Of a DNA stretch of 64,000 nt, positions 58,667 to 64,000 are shown piece by piece (position 1 is the stretch's first letter; each line of letters opens with the position of its first letter). The stretch is from assembly GCF_031679605.1 (NCBI RefSeq), contig NZ_CP117522.1, positions 372,001 through 436,000 of the forward strand, in the 5' to 3' direction. The notes beneath the pieces are model-generated. The model did not search any database. It was not told the origin of the DNA and saw only the letters and a program-made list of their open reading frames with translations. The stretch comes from Streptomyces luomodiensis (GTDB lineage Bacteria; Actinomycetota; Actinomycetes; Streptomycetales; Streptomycetaceae). Both the position numbers and the translations under genes were made by a program.

Positions 58667-61600
58667 TCAGCTCGCCAGTCCGGGCCGGTCCCCCGGCTCC
58701 GGCGGTGCGGCGCAGGCGCGCCGTACCAGCGCGGCGGTCTCCGCCGGCCGGGCGCGGACGAAGTAGTGGCCGCCGCCGTCGAGTTGGTGGAGGGTGATCC
58801 GGTCGGAGACGGCCTTCCAGCCGCCGTGTCCCTCGGCGAAGGCCGCCGTGGCGGCGTCGTCCCGTGCGACGACCACCTCCACCGGGGCGTCGAGGCGGTA
58901 GCCGTCCGGGTCCTCGCGCACCGCGCGCAGATGGCTGCCCGCGGTCAGTACGTCGTGCTGGTAGGCGCGGGCCACCACCTCGGCGCGCTCCGGCCCCAGC
59001 TCGTCCAGCTCCGCGTAGACCTCACCGGCCCGCAGCCGGGTCAGCAGGCCCTGCGTGTCCGCCGTGGCCGCCTGGGCCATTTCGGCGGCCAGCGTTCCGG
59101 CGTCCCCCAGTAGCAGCGCGCCGATGAAGAAGCGCTCGACGGGGCGGTCCGCCTCCGCCAGCAGCCGCGCCGTCTCCAGCGCGGCGGCCGCGCCCGTGGA
59201 GTGCCCCCAGATCGTCACGGGCGTGCTGACCTGCGCGGTGATCTCATCCCGTACCCACCGGGCGAGGGTGGGCACATCCTGCATCGGCTCGCCGTCGCCC
59301 GCGAAGTCGTGGCCGGGCGGCTCCACCCCGAGGACCGCGACGCCGTCCCGCTGGAGCTCCGCGGCCAGGGGCCGGAAGTTGAGGGCGTTGCCGCCCGCGA
59401 AGGGGAAGCAGACCAGGGTGTGGTGCGGGTCCGGCACGGAGGACAGCGGTTGCAGCAGACGGGTGTGCACCGGGCGCGCGAAGGCGCCGCGGCCACGGGG
59501 TTCGAGCGCCGCGGCGCAGTCGGCGAGCACCGGGTTGGCGGCCAGGTCCTTCAACGACAGCGCCCGGTCCAGCCGAACCAGGAGCCGGACCGCGGCCAGC
59601 GAGGTGCCGCCGAGTTCGAAGAAGTCGTCGGCCCGGCCGATGCGCTCCGGCGGTATGCCGAGGACGTCGGCCCACAGCGCGGCCAGCCGCTGTTCGGCAG
59701 GGGTGCTCGGGGGGACGTGGCCGGCGCGTCCGGCCCCCTCACCGGCCGGCCGGGCCAGCGCCTTCTTGTCGACCTTCCCGTTCTCGGTGAGCGGCAGCCG
59801 GTCCACCCGGTGGATGTGGGTGGGCACCATGTAGTCGGGCACGACGGTGGCGAGGAACGCGCGGACGCCCTCCGCGGACACCTCGTCGGCGCCGCTGAAG
59901 AAGGCGACCAGGACGCGCTCCTCGCCGACGTCGCCCTCGGTCACCACCGCCGCCTCGCGGACACCGGGCATCGACAGCAGCCTGTTCTCGATCTCGCCGA
60001 TCTCGATGCGGAAGCCACGGATCTTGACCTGTGCGTCGCGGCGGCCCAGGAACTCCAGGCGGTCCTCGGGCAGCCAGCGGCCGAAATCGCCGGTCCGGTA
60101 CATCCGGTTGCCGGGCCGGAACGGGTCCGGTACGAACGCCTCCCTGGTGCGCTCCTCGTCGTTGATGTAGCCGCGGCCCACGCACACCCCGGCGAACGCG
60201 ATCTCGCCGGGCGTGCCCAGCGGCGCCAGCGCGAGGTTCTCGTCGAGCACATAGGTGTGGACGTTGCGCAGTGCGCGGCCGACGGTCACGAAGTCGCGTT
60301 CGGGCACACCGCGCAGCACCTCGTGCATCGGGTCGTCGGACGTCTCGGTGGCACCGTAGGCGTTGACCAGCTGGATGTCCGGGTAGGCGGCGAACCAGCG
60401 CTGCACCGACTCGTAGCCGAGCGCCTCGCCCGTCACCGACACCGAGCGCAGGGCGTCGAGCGGGCGGGGGTGCTGTTCCAGATGGGTGAGCAGCACCTCC
60501 AGATACGACGGGACGATCTGCAGCACGGTCACCCGGCCCTGGACGATCTCCTCCACGAAGGCGCCGACGTCGAGCTGGGTGGCGGTGTCCACGATGCGTA
60601 CGGTGCCGCCGAGCAGCAGCGGCGCGGCGAACTGCCACAGGGAGATGTCGAAGCACTGCGAGGCGATCTGGGCGACGACGTCCCCGGCACCGGCCGTCAT
60701 CCCGGTGTCCTCGATCTTCGCGTACAGGTGGTTGAGGAAGCCGGCGTGCTCGCACAGGGCTCCCTTGGGGCTTCCGGTGGAGCCCGAGGTGAAGTAGATG
60801 TAGGCCGCCTGTCCGGGCGTCACCGGCACACCGGGCGGCTCCGTCAGGCCGCCCCGCGACTGGATCCGCCGCACGGACAGCGTGGTGAGCGGGGCGGCCA
60901 GCCGGGCGGAGGCCGCGCGCACCAGCTTCTCGCTGCCCGGCTCGGTCAGCGCGACGGCGCAGGCGCTGCGCTCCAGCTGGGTGACCACGCGCTCGACCGG
61001 GAAGTCCGGCCGGACGGGCAGGTAGACGCCGCCCGCCAGGAAGACGCCGAGGGCGGCCGCGATCCAGTCCGGGGAGCGGTCCATCACGACGGCGACCACG
61101 TCCTCGCGTGCCACCCCGGCCGTCAACAGCGTGTGCGCGATCCGGTTGGCGCGGTGCTCCAGCTCCCGGTACGTCCACCGGACGGAACCGTGCTCGACCG
61201 CGATGGCGTCGGGGCAGTCGCGCGCCCGCTGCTGGAACAGGTCCACGAAGGTGGCCTCGGGCAGTTCGACGCGCGGCCCCGCGAGCCCGTGCAGCTGTTT
61301 CTCGGTCTCCTCGGGCGACAGCAGGCTCTTCCGCTCGTGGCTCCCGTGCGGATCGGCCACCAGCAGCCGCAGCGCGGCGAGGTGGTACCCGGCGAGGCGG
61401 CGCGCGTAGGTGCCGTCGACCGCCGCGCGGTCGTGCAGCACCCGCAGCGCCAGGCCCTGTGCGTCGCGCGTCCAGGCCACGCGCAGCACGGCGCCGTCGT
61501 CCGGGGCGGCGGACGGGTCGTGGCCCGGGGCCGGGGTGGGCTCGTCCCCGGCCAGCCCGGACAGGTCCAGTACGGCCTCGGGCCGGATGCCCTCGGCGGG

Positions 61601-61939
61601 GCGCACCTCCTCCAGGGCCTTCGCCGCGTGCGCCGCCAGCTCCGCCCAGGTGGAGTCGGTGACGGACAGGCTGAGCGGTCCCGCGGGGCCCGGCCCGTCC
61701 TGGGGCACACAGCCGATGAGCAGACTGCGCTCGGCGGCGACGGTCGCCAGGACCCGGGCGTGGCCGGCGAGCAGCAGGGCGGGCAGGGTGGTGTTCAGTC
61801 GTGTGGCCGTAACTGCCAACGCGTCCGCGAGCTCCGCGTCCAGCCGTACGCCGTGCACCGCGGTGCCCGTCTCCGCCTGGGACGGTGGGGTCCACCGGGG
61901 GACCCGGGTGAACGCCAGGGTCTTCGGGTCGTCGCTCAT
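58667..61939 (-). CDS. Free-standing NRPS loader, partial C - A - T - TE, diamino acid specificity
   Basis: 1090 residues from ATG 61939, overlapping the upstream gene by four bases. Residues 1-230 resemble only the C-terminal lobe of a condensation domain (LNTTLPALLLAGHARVLA) and lack the HHxxxDG motif. The A domain has YFTSGSTGSPKG near 385, YGATETSDD, YRTGD and ENGKVDKKAL. Its code by eye is DIWQSTADDK, close to the Dab-type code I recall (DIWELTADDK), with two Asp residues suited to a side-chain amine. T is FFELGGTSLAAV (near 778). The thioesterase (FPFAGGNALNF; GHSTGAA near 912) is like stand-alone type II enzymes. It probably activates 2,3-diaminopropionate and delivers it to T2 of NRPS1, whose own A domain is destroyed. 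Confidence 0.9.
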   Translation of the reverse strand: MSDDPKTLAFTRVPRWTPPSQAETGTAVHGVRLDAELADALAVTATRLNTTLPALLLAGHARVLATVAAERSLLIGCVPQDGPGPAGPLSLSVTDSTWAELAAHAAKALEEVRPAEGIRPEAVLDLSGLAGDEPTPAPGHDPSAAPDDGAVLRVAWTRDAQGLALRVLHDRAAVDGTYARRLAGYHLAALRLLVADPHGSHERKSLLSPEETEKQLHGLAGPRVELPEATFVDLFQQRARDCPDAIAVEHGSVRWTYRELEHRANRIAHTLLTAGVAREDVVAVVMDRSPDWIAAALGVFLAGGVYLPVRPDFPVERVVTQLERSACAVALTEPGSEKLVRAASARLAAPLTTLSVRRIQSRGGLTEPPGVPVTPGQAAYIYFTSGSTGSPKGALCEHAGFLNHLYAKIEDTGMTAGAGDVVAQIASQCFDISLWQFAAPLLLGGTVRIVDTATQLDVGAFVEEIVQGRVTVLQIVPSYLEVLLTHLEQHPRPLDALRSVSVTGEALGYESVQRWFAAYPDIQLVNAYGATETSDDPMHEVLRGVPERDFVTVGRALRNVHTYVLDENLALAPLGTPGEIAFAGVCVGRGYINDEERTREAFVPDPFRPGNRMYRTGDFGRWLPEDRLEFLGRRDAQVKIRGFRIEIGEIENRLLSMPGVREAAVVTEGDVGEERVLVAFFSGADEVSAEGVRAFLATVVPDYMVPTHIHRVDRLPLTENGKVDKKALARPAGEGAGRAGHVPPSTPAEQRLAALWADVLGIPPERIGRADDFFELGGTSLAAVRLLVRLDRALSLKDLAANPVLADCAAALEPRGRGAFARPVHTRLLQPLSSVPDPHHTLVCFPFAGGNALNFRPLAAELQRDGVAVLGVEPPGHDFAGDGEPMQDVPTLARWVRDEITAQVSTPVTIWGHSTGAAAALETARLLAEADRPVERFFIGALLLGDAGTLAAEMAQAATADTQGLLTRLRAGEVYAELDELGPERAEVVARAYQHDVLTAGSHLRAVREDPDGYRLDAPVEVVVARDDAATAAFAEGHGGWKAVSDRITLHQLDGGGHYFVRARPAETAALVRRACAAPPEPGDRPGLAS

Positions 61940-63207
61940 CGGCCCGCGACTCCTTCCTCCGGCTTCGCCGGCTTCTCCAGCTCGATCCTGATCAGCCGTG
62001 CGGCGGCCGCCGCGCGTGCTCCGGCCTGCTCCCCGTCCGCCCCGGTGGCGACCACGCATCCCAGGCGGTCCTGGAAGGAGTGCGTCACGCGGACCGTCCG
62101 CCCGGGGGCGGTGCCGACCGCGACGGCCACGACACCGGGCGCCGCCTGTGCGGCCTCGACGCCCTCGACGGCCGTGACCCGCCCCTCGCGCTCGTTGTGC
62201 AGGAAGCGGACCGCGGCGTGGCCCCGGCCCGCCACCGCGGGCGTCCGGCTCTGGCCCGCCGCACGGGCGATCACGGCGTCGATCAGGTCGATGCCGAGCG
62301 CGGCCCGTACCGCGACGGGGATCATGCCGCCCGCCAGCCGCGGGTTGACCTCGATGACGACGGGGCCGTCCGGGGACATCCGCAGTTCGGTGTGGGCGGA
62401 TCCCCAGCCGAGGCCCAGCGCGGCGAGCGCCCGCAGGGCGGTGTCGCCGAGGGCGGCGGCGGTCGTCCCGGGCACGGGTGCGGGCACCTGGTGCCCGGTC
62501 TCCACGAAGAACGGCCGGGGGCCGATCCGTTTGGCGACGACGGTGACGACGGCGTCGTCGAAGGTCTCGACCGAGAACTCCGGCCCCTCGACGGCCGACT
62601 GGACGAGGATCCGGGCCGGCACCGGGTTGCCGCGTTCGTCGGTGGCCCTGCCCAGCAGTTCGCCCGCCCACGACCGGGTCTCCGCCGGGGTCCGGCACAG
62701 CCGGACACCCACCGAGCCCGAACCGAGGACCGGTTTGAGCACGACCGGGTGGCCGATCCGGTCGGCGGCGCGCACCGCGTCGGCCACCTCGGTGACGGCC
62801 TGCGAGGCGGGCACCGGAACGCCGGCCGCCGCGAGCGCGAGGACCTGCGCCGCCTTGTCCCGGCACCGGGCGATGGCGTCCCCGTCCGCCGCGGGGAGGC
62901 CGAGCTTGGCGGCGGCGCGGGCGGCGGTGGACACGAAGTACTCGGAGCTGGAGGCGACTCCGGCGAGCCCGCCGTCCTGGGTGAGCTCTGCGCAGCACTC
63001 CACCACGGCGGCCGTGTCACCGGTGTCGAGCACCCTGGTGTCGATGCCGTCCCGCTCGACGTACACATAGCGGCCCGGGTCCCGGGTCAGCAGCACCGGC
63101 CGCAGGCCCCGGGCCCGCGCCGCCACGCAGAACTCCCGCCCCGTACCGGTGGTGTTGCTCTCCACGAACGCGAGCCACCGCCCGGTCGCGGTCTCGTTCC
63201 CGTTCAC
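61936..63207 (-). CDS. ATP-grasp ligase (putative diamino acid precursor synthesis)
   Basis: 423 residues from GTG 63207, overlapping the upstream lyase by four bases and the downstream A-T-TE gene by four bases. ATP-grasp features are seen: IGHPVVLKPVLGSGSVGVRL (ATP-binding Lys), ILVQSAVEGPEFSVETF and PVVIEVNPRLAGGMIPVAV (metal-binding Glu/Asn). Such enzymes join a carboxylate to an amine or other nucleophile through an acyl phosphate. Together with the argininosuccinate-lyase-like partner, it could mount and then strip an aspartate to transfer nitrogen. From memory, a similar ATP-grasp/lyase pair (dab genes) occurs in the friulimicin cluster; this should be checked. The exact substrate is unknown. 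Confidence 0.88.
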   Translation of the reverse strand: MNGNETATGRWLAFVESNTTGTGREFCVAARARGLRPVLLTRDPGRYVYVERDGIDTRVLDTGDTAAVVECCAELTQDGGLAGVASSSEYFVSTAARAAAKLGLPAADGDAIARCRDKAAQVLALAAAGVPVPASQAVTEVADAVRAADRIGHPVVLKPVLGSGSVGVRLCRTPAETRSWAGELLGRATDERGNPVPARILVQSAVEGPEFSVETFDDAVVTVVAKRIGPRPFFVETGHQVPAPVPGTTAAALGDTALRALAALGLGWGSAHTELRMSPDGPVVIEVNPRLAGGMIPVAVRAALGIDLIDAVIARAAGQSRTPAVAGRGHAAVRFLHNEREGRVTAVEGVEAAQAAPGVVAVAVGTAPGRTVRVTHSFQDRLGCVVATGADGEQAGARAAAAARLIRIELEKPAKPEEGVAGR

Positions 63208-64000
63208 GTTTGTCCTTCCCTTCCGTCCGCGGGTCCCCGGCCCGGCAGGAGGGCGTCGACCGCCGCGCCCAGTGTCCGCGCCGCGTCCCGCGTCCGGCCC
63301 CGGTGCTCGGCGAGCCGCCGTCCGTGGGCGGAGAGCCGCTCCCGCAGCAGGCGCACGGTGGCGTCGCACTCACCGGGGCCGCCGCCGCGGTCGTGGGCGT
63401 CGACGACCTCGCCCAGGGAGGGCAGTTCGGTGACCACCCCGGCGGGGGCCCCGTCCGGCAGGGCGATTTTGGTGAGTTCGGTGGCCCCGCTCTCGATCGC
63501 CTCCCGCACGGCGGCGCCCACGATGTGGTGCGCGGTGCGGAACGGAACCCCTTGGGCGACCAGCCGGTTGGCGATCACGGTGGCGGTCACGAAGCTCTCC
63601 CGTGCGCGCCGCGCCATCCGCTCCGCGGCCGGCCGGGCGCCGCTGACGAGCACCTGGGCGAGGAGGACGGAGTCCCGTACGGCGGCCAGCGCGGGCCAGG
63701 CCGGGGCCACGGCCTCGGTGCCGACCTCGATGGAGTTGGTGAACGGCGCCGACTTCATGGCGGAGGCGGAGGCGGTCCAGGCGCCGATGGCGGCGCCCGC
63801 CTTGGCCTTGACGTGTTCCAGCAGGAACGCGTTGCGCTTCTGGGGCATCGCGGAGCTGCCGCCGACCAGCCGTTCCGGGAACTCCACGAGCCCGAACTCC
63901 TGGGTGCTCCACAGCTGGAGGTCGGTGGCGAGCCGGCTGAGCGTCACCCCGGCTGAGGCGGCCGCGGCGAGGGCGCGCAGCAGCGTGTCCCGTGCGGCCA
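63204..64000 (-). CDS. Argininosuccinate lyase-like protein (5' end outside window)
   Basis: The last ~264 residues are present; the frame is open to the window edge, so the start is missing. The fumarase/aspartase superfamily signature GGSSAMPQKRNAFLLEHVKAKAGA (mobile-loop catalytic Ser) is intact, with SRLATDLQLWSTQEFG upstream. The C-terminal ~80 residues fit the argininosuccinate lyase C-terminal domain. The reaction would be elimination of fumarate from an N-succinyl-type adduct, leaving an amine. Tight coupling to the ATP-grasp and A-T-TE genes suggests the amine ends up in the diamino acid for position 2 rather than in arginine. Confidence 0.87.
   Translation of the reverse strand, partial: AARDTLLRALAAAASAGVTLSRLATDLQLWSTQEFGLVEFPERLVGGSSAMPQKRNAFLLEHVKAKAGAAIGAWTASASAMKSAPFTNSIEVGTEAVAPAWPALAAVRDSVLLAQVLVSGARPAAERMARRARESFVTATVIANRLVAQGVPFRTAHHIVGAAVREAIESGATELTKIALPDGAPAGVVTELPSLGEVVDAHDRGGGPGECDATVRLLRERLSAHGRRLAEHRGRTRDAARTLGAAVDALLPGRGPADGREGQT

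Overview
The window is high-GC actinobacterial DNA, most likely from a Streptomyces chromosome. The signs are strong G/C third-position bias, GTG starts, four-base start/stop overlaps and typical Streptomyces gene families. It holds almost all of a non-ribosomal lipopeptide cluster. The partial lyase at the right edge shows that the cluster or its precursor genes continue past 64000.

Left flank (1-8785): a partial epoxide hydrolase, an AraC-type regulator and an ABC exporter pair on the minus strand face a two-component system on the plus strand across a palindrome-rich spacer. A DedA-family membrane protein and a second two-component system follow.

Cluster core: a lysine cyclodeaminase (pipecolate supply), an MmpL exporter, an alpha/beta hydrolase and an MbtH protein lead into one long minus-strand operon, transcribed from about 56.3 kb down to 12.4 kb. 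Its order is fatty acyl-AMP ligase, two acyl-CoA dehydrogenase-type proteins, acyl carrier protein, NRPS1 (3284 aa), NRPS2 (6881 aa), NRPS3 (2403 aa), MbtH, alpha/beta hydrolase. Adenylation codes read by eye give lipid-Asp1-X2-D-Pip3-Gly4-Asp5-Gly6-Asp7-Gly8-D-Thr9-(Val/Ile)10-Pro11. This is the 11-residue plan of the amphomycin/friulimicin/laspartomycin calcium-dependent lipopeptides. The Gly4 and Thr9 positions place it with laspartomycin/glycinocin rather than amphomycin or friulimicin. The predicted Asp-Gly-Asp-Gly stretch contains the DXDG calcium-binding pattern.

Module 2 has only a remnant of an adenylation domain. A free-standing A-T-TE protein (58667-61939) has a diamino-acid-type code and is the likely in-trans loader of 2,3-diaminopropionate (Dap) at position 2, the residue whose side-chain amine closes the ring in this family. 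Beside it lie an ATP-grasp ligase and an argininosuccinate-lyase-like protein, probably for making that diamino acid. On the opposite strand are an ABC-2 permease and a SyrP/TauD-type dioxygenase. The dioxygenase has no obvious job in laspartomycin itself, so the product may be a hydroxylated relative.

How the parts fit: the ligase, ACP and dehydrogenases supply a (probably 2,3-unsaturated) acyl starter. The starter C domain of NRPS1 acylates Asp1, the three synthetases extend the chain, and the NRPS3 thioesterase closes the macrolactam. MmpL and ABC proteins are export/immunity candidates. DedA may matter because this antibiotic family binds undecaprenyl phosphate, the lipid DedA proteins are reported to translocate. 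All assignments are from reading the sequence; no database search was run.
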